A DNA stretch of 64,000 nt, taken from Methanolobus chelungpuianus (GTDB lineage: Archaea > Halobacteriota > Methanosarcinia > Methanosarcinales > Methanosarcinaceae). The position numbers and the translations under genes are program-made. Under the pieces are notes generated by a model. That model did not search any database. It saw only the letters and a program-made list of their open reading frames with translations, and was not told the origin of the DNA. Below, in pieces: positions 37,348 to 44,771 of the stretch (positions are counted from its first letter, which is position 1; the number at the start of each line of letters is the position of its first letter). The stretch is taken from positions 434,001-498,000 of the forward strand of contig NZ_JTEO01000002.1 in the NCBI RefSeq assembly GCF_024500045.1, written 5' to 3'.

Positions 37348-37360
37348 ATATGTATATATA
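37348..37360 (-). promoter_or_regulatory. TATA box for the KaiC/PPDK-like gene
   Basis: The minus strand reads GTACTATATATACA. Predicted start is near 37328, giving a leader of about 28 bases with an AAGGAA ribosome-binding site. Confidence 0.55.
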
Positions 37361-37492
37361 GTACTTTTGTTATTAACCATAACATTCTTTTATATTTACA
37401 GGGAAACTGATTTCCTTAGTCTCAGGGTAAATTTAAGTATTCCATGACATTTCTGAGCAAATTTAATATCCCATAAAGGCTAGTGCATATGC

Positions 37493-38044
37493 ATGATACA
37501 GGATATATTGCTCCCTTTCCTTCTGGTGGGACTTGCGGAACTCGGTGATAAGACCCAGCTTGCCGTACTGGTCCTTTCCACCAAGACCCGCAGGTATGCA
37601 TCACTACTGGCAGGTGTGATGCTGGCTTTTATCCTTACTGACGGGATAGCCATACTCTTCGGTAATTACATCTCCCAGAGAATTCCTATGGACTATGTAC
37701 GCATAGGTGCGGGCCTGATGTTCATTATATTCGGTTTGATGACCCTTCATAACAGGAATAAGAATGAAGAGGAAGGCTCCTATGAACTTAAAAGCCCTTT
37801 CATGTCAGGGTTCTGGCTTATCCTTCTTGCTGAGATGGGAGATAAGACACAGCTTGCAGCAGCCCTGTTTGCCACACAGTATAATCCGCTGCTTGTGTTC
37901 ATCGGAGTAATAGCGGCACTGTTCATTCTCTCTGCCACGGCTGTTTATCTCGGAAAGATGGTCATGGGGAAGGTGGACAAGAAAACCATATCCACCATTG
38001 CCGGTGTCCTGTTCATACTGATAGGTGCTTCATTCTTCCTTTAA
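37493..38044 (+). CDS. GDT1/TMEM165 (UPF0016) family cation transporter
   Basis: A 183-residue membrane protein with six hydrophobic segments in two halves. Each half carries the family signature E-x-G-D-K-T-Q: GLAELGDKTQLAVLVL and LAEMGDKTQLAAALF, joined by a charged loop (NRNKNEEEGS). Homologs exchange Mn2+ or Ca2+ for protons. Length is normal for the two-repeat form. It is a single gene diverging from the KaiC/PPDK-like gene. Confidence 0.9.
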   Translation: MIQDILLPFLLVGLAELGDKTQLAVLVLSTKTRRYASLLAGVMLAFILTDGIAILFGNYISQRIPMDYVRIGAGLMFIIFGLMTLHNRNKNEEEGSYELKSPFMSGFWLILLAEMGDKTQLAAALFATQYNPLLVFIGVIAALFILSATAVYLGKMVMGKVDKKTISTIAGVLFILIGASFFL

Positions 38045-38148
38045 CAGGTAGTGTGAAAACACTATCTTCTCATTTTGTTCAAGCTGAACAAGGTTAATAA
38101 GTGATTAGCATCTATTTTTCATCGGGAGGTTTTAACATCGTCATTATA

Positions 38149-38355
38149 ATGAAATGCAGGGACCTTGGCTTCAACGACGATTTCATAGTCATTGACAATG
38201 ATCCGGAAACCGTGAAGGAGAAAATGTTCCAGCACATAATGGATAAACATAAGGAAGAGTATGATCTGCTTTCTGATTTCCATCAGGATGAGATCAAATC
38301 CAAGATGGATTTCCTTATAAGGCGTGGCTGCGGCTGTGGTGTCCTGAAACTTTGA
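38149..38355 (+). CDS. DUF1059 family small protein
   Basis: A 68-residue protein beginning MKCRDLGFNDDFIVIDND, the family's usual opening, with a helical middle and RRGCGCGVLKL at the end. DUF1059 proteins are widespread, small and uncharacterised. The ATG at 38149 is chosen; a GGGAGG lies unusually far upstream (about 20 bases) and a GTG at 38101 is in frame. It converges on the next gene with one base between stops. Confidence 0.75.
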   Translation: MKCRDLGFNDDFIVIDNDPETVKEKMFQHIMDKHKEEYDLLSDFHQDEIKSKMDFLIRRGCGCGVLKL

Positions 38356-38356
38356 A

Positions 38357-38572
38357 CTAGCTGTCAGTGGCCTCATCCTTTTTCTGTTTTGCTATTATAT
38401 AGAGCCCTGCTGCTGCAGAGGGAAGGAGTATACCCACGACCATGCTGATATATCCCGTTTCTATATCGTTCGGACTTCCTGATGGTATGTGGCCGGATAA
38501 TGGGTGGAATATGACATATGCCTCGGCAGTCAGAATAAGAACGATCGCAGTGAGCAGGATAACTCCTATCAT
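38357..38572 (-). CDS. Small two-helix membrane protein
   Basis: A 71-residue protein with two hydrophobic segments (MIGVILLTAIVLILTAEAYV and ISMVVGILLPSAAAGLYII) and a basic then acidic tail (KQKKDEATDS). No family is recognised and function is unknown. The coding call rests on a clean frame, membrane pattern and tight convergence with the DUF1059 gene. Confidence 0.6.
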   Translation of the reverse strand: MIGVILLTAIVLILTAEAYVIFHPLSGHIPSGSPNDIETGYISMVVGILLPSAAAGLYIIAKQKKDEATDS

Positions 38573-38721
38573 CAGGTATCTGTTGTATCTCGTCTAACCA
38601 CCAATAAATAAGTGGGACCTGCTCAGTAATAAATGTTGCCGGACTGCTCTGTTGGATCGCAGTTTTCCACAGGGCCATTCATTTATTATTAGGGCCTGTT
38701 ATCTATTTTACATGCATGGAT

Positions 38722-38732
38722 AGCTTTATATC
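38722..38732 (+). promoter_or_regulatory. TATA box for RNase P RNA
   Basis: AGCTTTATATC is centred about 28-30 bases upstream of 38758, where the first helix strand of the RNA begins. The match in spacing supports both the promoter and the 5' end. Confidence 0.6.
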
Positions 38733-38757
38733 ATATCATGGGACTTAGTTTTATTCC

Positions 38758-39135
38758 GTGAGAGAGGAAGGGCGGCCGCCGGGCCTCTGGCCTGAGGAAA
38801 GTCTCCCCACCATCTGAATACACGAGTGCCTGTGAAGGGCACCGGGCGAGAGCCCGGGCAGTTGCAATGCAACTCATGCAGATCCTGCATGCTGGCACAG
38901 AAACGATACCGCGCCATGTCAATGCAGTGATGCCGGAAGGCTGAGGTCGCATGGAATGCGGATGGAACGGCGAATCCTCGTGGGTGCAAGTCGGAGAGGG
39001 ATAAATGGTGTTCAGACCATCCCTCGGTAAATGACGCTTAGCCGAATGCCGCCAATGCAGCTCTAAAAGAGCGCACTGTCCCGCCAGGCAGGATGGTGTG
39101 CTGCATCAACAGAAGGGAGCTTATTCTCCTCACTC
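38758..39135 (+). ncRNA. rnpB: RNase P RNA (archaeal type)
   Basis: Catalytic RNA of ribonuclease P, which removes tRNA 5' leaders. Conserved core elements are visible: GAGGAAAGTC near 38797, CACAGAAACGATACCG near 38896, GGTAAATGACGCTTAGCCG near 39027, and ACAGAAGGGAGCTTAT near 39110. The two ends can pair (GTGAG at 38758 with CTCAC at 39129-39133) to form P1. Ends are estimated to within a few bases. The 3' end abuts or overlaps the stop codon of the convergent geranylgeranyl reductase gene. Confidence 0.93.
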
Positions 39136-40291
39136 ACTCAAATTCCACACTTTTTCTTTTGAGAAACCAGCGCGGCTTGAAATTAATGATTAGCCACTTC
39201 ATATACTGTCTGTAGTCCATCCTGAACGCAACCACTTCAAGGAACCTGTCAACGACACTGGCTTCCCGGGTAAATATGCTGAAGGCCCTTTCAGGAAAAC
39301 GGTGCATGATGCTGGCAAAATAAAGGGAATACCTGAGATGCTTCCCAAATTCGGAATGGCATTTGTCCTCATAGCCTTTAAGGCTTGCCGGTCCTTCACC
39401 TGAGGCCAGTGCATCTGCCACGACCTCTCCCGCTATCTGTCCTGACCTTATGGCATAGGCAAGACCTTCTCCTGTAAAAGCGTCAACAAACCCGGCTGCA
39501 TCTCCTACGAGCATCATTCTCCTGTTCACAAGCTTCCTTTTGTATCCGCCACAGGGGATGACATGGCCATTGAGTTTGTAATTGCCATTAAAGTTGTTAT
39601 CCTGCAGGTATTGCTTCATTGTGCCTCTCGGGTCAGGCAGCAGGCTTGCAAGCCCACCCGTACCGACGGAATAATGCCTCTCATGCGGGAATATCCACCC
39701 GTATCCCATTCCTGCAACTCCGAAGCGCAGTTCTACTGCATTGCTGATGTACCTGTCAATAGTCTCGTTGGCCTCAGGTATCTCTGTGACCATGCATACG
39801 CCATATTCCTTTTTTTCATCCTTCTTACGGACCAGTTCCTTCAGTGTTCCCTGGGAGCCCGTTGCCAGGATAAGGTATCTGGACTCATAGGAGGCTTTTG
39901 CAGTCCTTACTGTAACACAGTCCTCGCTTTCCTTAATGTCTATGACCTTCTCCCCGTTAAGAACTCCGATACCTGTTTCCCTGGCTTTCTCGAGAAGGAA
40001 ATGATCAAGCTTGCTGCGGCTTACAATAACAGAGAGGCGGTAATCCTTTGAACGCTCGATGACCTTATCGCGGAAGCAGATCCTGGCCCCGAAGATCTCT
40101 CTTTCGATAAGCTCTCCAGGAAGCTCGAAGTCCAGGAATGAGATGGCATGTTCGGAAAGGGCGCCTCCGCAGGGTTTGTACCTTGGGAATGCTGCCTTTT
40201 CGATCAGTAAGGTTTTCAGGCCTTTCTTTCCTGCTATTCTGGCTGCAGCGGAGCCGGAAGGGCCGCCACCTACTATTATAAGGTCATACAT
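39134..40291 (-). CDS. Geranylgeranyl reductase family flavoprotein
   Basis: A 385-residue FAD-dependent enzyme that in archaea saturates the isoprenoid chains of ether lipids. It has the FAD Rossmann motif YDLIIVGGGPSGSAAARIA, the KPCGGALSEHA segment, GYGWIFPHERHYSVG and the second FAD motif RMMLVGDAAGFVDAFTGEGL. The ATG at 40291 has GGAG upstream. It is the last gene of an operon with two DUF116 proteins; its stop meets the 3' end of rnpB. Paralogs with other substrates are common, so the exact lipid is unsure. Confidence 0.92.
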   Translation of the reverse strand: MYDLIIVGGGPSGSAAARIAGKKGLKTLLIEKAAFPRYKPCGGALSEHAISFLDFELPGELIEREIFGARICFRDKVIERSKDYRLSVIVSRSKLDHFLLEKARETGIGVLNGEKVIDIKESEDCVTVRTAKASYESRYLILATGSQGTLKELVRKKDEKKEYGVCMVTEIPEANETIDRYISNAVELRFGVAGMGYGWIFPHERHYSVGTGGLASLLPDPRGTMKQYLQDNNFNGNYKLNGHVIPCGGYKRKLVNRRMMLVGDAAGFVDAFTGEGLAYAIRSGQIAGEVVADALASGEGPASLKGYEDKCHSEFGKHLRYSLYFASIMHRFPERAFSIFTREASVVDRFLEVVAFRMDYRQYMKWLIINFKPRWFLKRKSVEFE

Positions 40292-40305
40292 GCTGTTTCT
40301 CCGGA

Positions 40306-40938
40306 TCAGTGATTGGATTTGTCCGAGAACATTTCCAGTGCCTGAAGTACTTTCCAGTACTCGACTCCCGTATTGAAGCACCCGTCATTGGACATGGGGA
40401 TGCCGTATGTCACGATGTTCTTTCCCTTAAGTCCCATCATGACCTTGTTAAGCTCGTAGTCACATGCTATCAGAAGTGCACCGTCGTAATTCTCCTCTTT
40501 GATAACATGCTTCACGAATGAGGAGCCTGTTACAATGTAAAGCCTGTATCCAAACCTTGCAGCGTCTTCCTTCAGTTTTGCGAACACGCACTTTCCACAG
40601 GAGATGCACTGGATCCCGGTCCTTGCGGATGATGCAGGGCATTCCAGGAAACGCATACAGTGAGGTGCTATTATCATGCGGTTCTTCGTTTTTGCGAATT
40701 TGTTCTCATTTGCTATGTTCTTCAGGGAGACCATCCATTTATCAAGGACCTTTGTATCCGACAGCCTGAAAAAGAAGAACTTAAGGGGCAGGTAGAAGAA
40801 ATCAAGCACCCCGGCAAAGAAGCCTGCAAGCCATACATTCCTGTTCACGCTCAGCCTGCTGACCGCAAGGGCGATAGCTGCCAGGACCACTGAAATGAGG
40901 ATCAGGACTGTTATGATCTCCCCAAGAAGCCTATACAT
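40306..40938 (-). CDS. DUF116 family membrane-anchored Cys-rich protein (copy 2)
   Basis: A 210-residue protein with one or two N-terminal membrane segments, then a soluble domain with conserved cysteines (APHCMRFLECPAS, GIQCISCGKCVFAKLK) that could hold an iron-sulfur cluster, and an NDGCFNTGVE motif. The ATG at 40938 has GGAGGA upstream and overlaps the preceding paralog by eight bases. An electron-transfer role to the adjacent geranylgeranyl reductase is an attractive inference but is unproven. Confidence 0.83.
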   Translation of the reverse strand: MYRLLGEIITVLILISVVLAAIALAVSRLSVNRNVWLAGFFAGVLDFFYLPLKFFFFRLSDTKVLDKWMVSLKNIANENKFAKTKNRMIIAPHCMRFLECPASSARTGIQCISCGKCVFAKLKEDAARFGYRLYIVTGSSFVKHVIKEENYDGALLIACDYELNKVMMGLKGKNIVTYGIPMSNDGCFNTGVEYWKVLQALEMFSDKSNH

Positions 40939-41569
40939 CGCATTCCTCCATTTTCCTGATGACCTCTTCAACATCCACCTTTGTATCGAAACAACCGTCT
41001 CGTACGAGGGAAACGCCTTGGACTACCATGAAAGGTGAAGCTCCCTGCATCGACTCCGAGAGCTCGGGATAGCAGGCCACTCCGATGCAACTATCAGGCT
41101 GCTGGGTCTTAATGATCTTCTTGACAAAACTGCCACCAGGTATCACATACACTTCGAAGTGGTGTTCTTTGGCAGCTTTGCAGATAGTTCCGATATCGCA
41201 AAGGCCGCACATCCTGCATTCATATCCGATTATGGGATCGCAGCGGGCCTTGCATTTTGGATGGCGCATGCATTGAGGCAGGAATATTACCCGCTTACCT
41301 TTTGTGTTCCTGAACTTCTCAAGCATCACCGCATTGCGCACCTCGACCAGTATCTCATCAACAAGTGTTTCCTTTATACTGAAAATGCTGCAGATGAATT
41401 TGGCCGGGCCGTAGAACATGTAAAGTATCAAAAGGACGAAGTTTGGAAAGAGTATCCTGTGCTTGTTGAAGCTGTACACTCCCAGGATGAGTGCAACCAG
41501 TATGCCTGCTATTGCAAGCAATGCAATGGTAACAAAGAACTTTCCTAATATCTCGTACGGGATTTCCAT
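40931..41569 (-). CDS. DUF116 family membrane-anchored Cys-rich protein (copy 1)
   Basis: A 212-residue paralog of the next gene. It has two N-terminal hydrophobic segments (VTIALLAIAGILVALILGVY, FVLLILYMFYG) and the Cys-rich domain LPQCMRHPKCKARCDPIIG, ECRMCGLCDIG and RDGCFDTKVD. It carries more cysteines than the second copy. It is the first gene of the DUF116-DUF116-reductase unit, 65 bases beyond the hdrD terminator, with a TATA-like TAAATATAG between. Confidence 0.83.
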   Translation of the reverse strand: MEIPYEILGKFFVTIALLAIAGILVALILGVYSFNKHRILFPNFVLLILYMFYGPAKFICSIFSIKETLVDEILVEVRNAVMLEKFRNTKGKRVIFLPQCMRHPKCKARCDPIIGYECRMCGLCDIGTICKAAKEHHFEVYVIPGGSFVKKIIKTQQPDSCIGVACYPELSESMQGASPFMVVQGVSLVRDGCFDTKVDVEEVIRKMEECDV

Positions 41570-41623
41570 AAGTAAGCAGAATAAAGAAAATGACTATATT
41601 TAGATTATCCTCAGCGTTTACTA

Positions 41624-41656
41624 TAAAAAAAGTTAGAGTGACCCCGGGATCACTCT
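41624..41656 (-). terminator. Intrinsic-type terminator overlapping the hdrD stop codon
   Basis: On the minus strand AGAGTGA and TCACTCT flank an eight-base loop (TCCCGGGG), followed after three bases by a T7 run. The first arm includes the hdrD stop codon (TGA at 41650-41652). It separates hdrED from the DUF116 operon. Confidence 0.7.
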
Positions 41657-42894
41657 GGTGCATCGCTGAGGTCTATTCCCATTGCCTGGGCAGCAAGAAC
41701 TACGACATCCTCTACTTCAAGCTGCTTTGCGCCGATGGCGTCCCTTCCGTCGCTGAGGTTCCTCTTACAGAACGGACATGCGCTTGAGAGGAGGTCTGCC
41801 TTTGTTGCAAGTGCATCTTCAACACGCGTTGAAGCAACACCGAGTGCAAGGTCCGGGACACCTGCTTTCACACCGCCGCCGGCTCCGCAGCAGCGCTGGT
41901 TCTCTTCTATCCTGTCCATTTCGACAAGTTCGATGCCAGGGATTGCCCTGAGCACTGCCCTTGGTGGCTCGAATACTCCCACATGGCGTCCGAGGTGGCA
42001 CGGGTCGTGGTAAGTGACCTTCTTGTCAATGGACTTCTCCCACTTGATCTCGCCCTTTTCGATGAGTTCCTGCAGGAACTGGGTGATGTGGACCACCTTG
42101 AACGGGAGCTTCTGTCCGGTGAGCCTTGGCCAGTCAATCATTGATGCCCTGTAGCAGCCGGCGCATGCGTAGAGCACTGTCTTTGCGCCCTTGGCCTTGA
42201 TATTGTCGATGTTCTTCTGGGCGTTCACCTTTGCTGTATCATTGATGAAGTACTGGCCGGTCCTGATAAGTGCAGAGCCGCAGCAGATCTCATCCTCGCC
42301 AAGCATTGTGAACTTGATCCCCAGCTTGTTGAGCAGGCGTGCTGTTGCAAGTGCAAGCTTCCTTTGCTTGAGTTCGGCTGTACATCCTCCGAAGTAGAGG
42401 ATCTCTGCCTTGTCCTCGACCTTGACGTCTTTCGGGAACCAGTTGACCCTGTTCTTGTTGTCTTCCATGTACGGGTTCTTGTACTGTCCTATGAGCTTGA
42501 GGAAAGCACCCTGCTTACCGAAAGGACCGTTACCGCGCTTGACAAGGTTTGCGCGCATGGATTCCCAGAGTTCGACGGTGTTGATGGCGGACTCGCACAC
42601 TGTTGCGCACATTCCGCAGGTCGTGCACTTGTAGACATCATCCTTGAACTTCTCTATGTCTTCTTCCGGTATCTCCTTTGGTCCGAAGAGCCTTGCACGC
42701 AGGCCGTAGGACTTGTTCATGAACTCTCTCCATCTGAGGATCTTGTCTCTTGGTGCAAGCCCTGGGTCCTGTTCCGATGCATCGTAAGTCGGACACCAGT
42801 TCACGCATTCTCCGCAGCGGCTGCAGGAGTCAAGTTCCATGAGCTGGACGGCTGTTAAATTCTCCGTATTAACTGAAGGTTTGCGCTTTGCCAT
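41650..42894 (-). CDS. hdrD: Heterodisulfide reductase subunit D
   Basis: A 414-residue catalytic subunit that reduces the CoM-S-S-CoB heterodisulfide at the end of methanogenesis in Methanosarcinales. Two ferredoxin-type [4Fe-4S] motifs lie near the N-terminus ([28 protein letters not shown]). Two CCG domains follow: GGCTAE ... EICCGSA ... CAGCY and DPCHLG ... RCCGAGGG ... CPFCK, which bind the noncubane active-site clusters. It lies three bases after hdrE and ends in a terminator. Confidence 0.97.
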   Translation of the reverse strand: MAKRKPSVNTENLTAVQLMELDSCSRCGECVNWCPTYDASEQDPGLAPRDKILRWREFMNKSYGLRARLFGPKEIPEEDIEKFKDDVYKCTTCGMCATVCESAINTVELWESMRANLVKRGNGPFGKQGAFLKLIGQYKNPYMEDNKNRVNWFPKDVKVEDKAEILYFGGCTAELKQRKLALATARLLNKLGIKFTMLGEDEICCGSALIRTGQYFINDTAKVNAQKNIDNIKAKGAKTVLYACAGCYRASMIDWPRLTGQKLPFKVVHITQFLQELIEKGEIKWEKSIDKKVTYHDPCHLGRHVGVFEPPRAVLRAIPGIELVEMDRIEENQRCCGAGGGVKAGVPDLALGVASTRVEDALATKADLLSSACPFCKRNLSDGRDAIGAKQLEVEDVVVLAAQAMGIDLSDAPE

Positions 42895-42897
42895 TAT

Positions 42898-43698
42898 TTA
42901 CTCTCCTCCTTTGTTCGCAAGGAGTGCAAGCGGTATTGCTATCATGTGTATGTATTTGCTGAATGGTATATATGCGATACAGAAGAGCAGTGAGATTACC
43001 ACGTGGAACAGGGCCATGGGCGGTGCAAGGGTAGTGTCGTCGATACCAAGGCTCCAGAATCTTCCCGTTCTGATACCGTCTGCAACGAATCCTGATATTG
43101 TGATCACTGTAAGACCTATGAGAAGGATCGAATCATAAGCAATGGTCGATTCCCTTACCTTGGCAACGAACAGTCTCCTGTATATTGCTATTATTATACC
43201 TGTGAGCAGGATGTAGCTGAATATGTCGTTTGGAACTGAGAGAATTTCCCTGAACACTTCTGGGCTCATGAATGCCGGAAGGGAATGTGCATATCCTACT
43301 TCCTCACCAATCATGTATATCATTTCCACAAGGAACATCGCAAGGGACATTACAAAAAGAATCATCCATCCTGCGAATATTGTGAAGTGCATGAACCATC
43401 TTAGCGGGCTTCTCCTCAATATCCTTCTCTGGAAGAGGATGTCAAGTACAAAGGTTTCCAAGACTGATTGATTATGCACATGTGCATGTTCGCTCATCTG
43501 CTGGACAAGCATTCTGGGGAATGCAAGGATGCTTCCGGAAGGCTGCTGTCCATAGCCTGTGGAACCCATCCCCCATTTTTTCAGGTTTATATACATTCCT
43601 ATAATAAAAATACCAATAGACAGGTTAGCCATTATCATAACCTGCACGAATGTAAGTCTTAAGGCGTCAGATACGCCTGCAAAGTACTCCATGCTCAT
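42898..43698 (-). CDS. hdrE: Heterodisulfide reductase subunit E (cytochrome b)
   Basis: A 266-residue membrane b-type cytochrome that takes electrons from reduced methanophenazine and passes them to HdrD. It has about five hydrophobic segments and histidines suited to heme binding (WFMHFTIFAGW, LFHVVISLLFCIAYIPFSKYIHMIAIP). The ATG at 43698 has AGGAG upstream. Gene order hdrE-hdrD is that of Methanosarcina. This pair marks the host as a cytochrome-containing methanogen. Confidence 0.96.
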   Translation of the reverse strand: MSMEYFAGVSDALRLTFVQVMIMANLSIGIFIIGMYINLKKWGMGSTGYGQQPSGSILAFPRMLVQQMSEHAHVHNQSVLETFVLDILFQRRILRRSPLRWFMHFTIFAGWMILFVMSLAMFLVEMIYMIGEEVGYAHSLPAFMSPEVFREILSVPNDIFSYILLTGIIIAIYRRLFVAKVRESTIAYDSILLIGLTVITISGFVADGIRTGRFWSLGIDDTTLAPPMALFHVVISLLFCIAYIPFSKYIHMIAIPLALLANKGGE

Positions 43699-43979
43699 TT
43701 AGTTTTCTCCTGATATATCATAAACTATAATTATCATACTTTCAGAATCGGGGTGGTTTTTACTTATAAGTAACCGGTATGGTTTGCATGAGTGTAGTAT
43801 CGATATTATTTAAAGATTTGCATTAAATATATCTGCATCAGGCGACAGGGTCTTCAAAAAGGAATAAGTATGCGGGCATGTTCATGTTTATATTTTTCAT
43901 TGTCTTCCATCCAGTGTCCAATTACACTTATATGCAGGCAGCACTATAGAATGCCCTAAATTCAGAGCAGTCTTAAAAC
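43699..43979. promoter_or_regulatory. Divergent promoter region between hdrED and trmJ-like gene
   Basis: For hdrED the minus strand has GGTTACTTATAAGTAA around 43757-43773, implying a start near 43740 and a leader of about 40 bases. For the methyltransferase gene the plus strand has ACTTATATGC around 43926-43935, implying a start near 43957. An AACC-N5-GGTT inverted repeat (about 43772-43784) lies just upstream of the hdr TATA element. Nothing else is evident. Confidence 0.45.
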
Positions 43980-44690
43980 ATGTCCCCTGATATCAGAGTA
44001 GTGCTTGTAGAGCCCCTTTACCAGGGGAATGTCGGTTCTGTGGCCCGTGCCATGATGAATTTCGGTTTCAGCGATCTCGTACTTGTGAATCCCTGTAAAC
44101 TGGAAACAGAAGCAAGGGCAATGTCCTCGCATGCGTGGAGCCTGCTCCAGGGTGCTACTGTTGTTGGATCCCTGGGGGAGGCAATTGATGGTGCGAGTGT
44201 TGTCATAGGGACCACCGGTATTTCAGGTGTGAGGTTTGACCGGCATCTTAGGATCCCTGCCTATTCTCCGCGGGAGGTGAAGGACCGCCTCTCGGGTAGC
44301 CAGGGCACTGTGGCAGTGCTCTTTGGCAGGGAGGATCACGGCTTTAACAGGGAGGAGCTGAAGCTGTGCGATATGATCATGACGATCCCCACTTCGGAGG
44401 TCTACTCGGTGATGAATATGTCACACGCTGTCGCTGTGGTCCTTTACGAGCTGAGCAATATCGAACATGGGGAGAACAGGCTTGCTGACGCGTTTGATGT
44501 TCACCTTTTCTACGATCACCTGTTCGAGCTGCTTGATGACATGCGGTATCCTGCACATAAAAAGGAGAAGACCAAACTCATGCTGAGGAGAATATTCGGA
44601 AGGGTGGGGTTGCTGGAACGGGAAGTACAGACCCTGAGGGGTGTTGTCAGACGCATTCAGCGCAACCTTGACAAAGACCAACGACACTGA
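43980..44690 (+). CDS. TrmJ-like tRNA 2'-O-methyltransferase (SPOUT family)
   Basis: A 236-residue SAM-dependent enzyme with a trefoil-knot fold that methylates ribose in tRNA, probably at position 32 as for archaeal TrmJ. Motifs: VLVEPLYQGNVGSVARAMMN, VLFGREDHGFNREELKLCD and the knot segment SVMNMSHAVAVVLYEL. The C-terminal part is helical and basic. It precedes mcm with an 81-base gap that holds the mcm promoter. Confidence 0.88.
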   Translation: MSPDIRVVLVEPLYQGNVGSVARAMMNFGFSDLVLVNPCKLETEARAMSSHAWSLLQGATVVGSLGEAIDGASVVIGTTGISGVRFDRHLRIPAYSPREVKDRLSGSQGTVAVLFGREDHGFNREELKLCDMIMTIPTSEVYSVMNMSHAVAVVLYELSNIEHGENRLADAFDVHLFYDHLFELLDDMRYPAHKKEKTKLMLRRIFGRVGLLEREVQTLRGVVRRIQRNLDKDQRH

Positions 44691-44740
44691 ATTGTGTTTC
44701 GAAATATTCATATTACTTAAGGTCCATCTTGCATCGGCTT

Positions 44741-44752
44741 GGATTTATAAAC
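44741..44752 (+). promoter_or_regulatory. TATA box for mcm, predicting a leaderless transcript
   Basis: GGATTTATAAAC is centred about 25 bases before the mcm ATG (44772). Normal spacing puts the transcription start at or next to that ATG, and no ribosome-binding site is present. Confidence 0.6.
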
Positions 44753-44771
44753 ATAATATTCTGTGTAAAAC

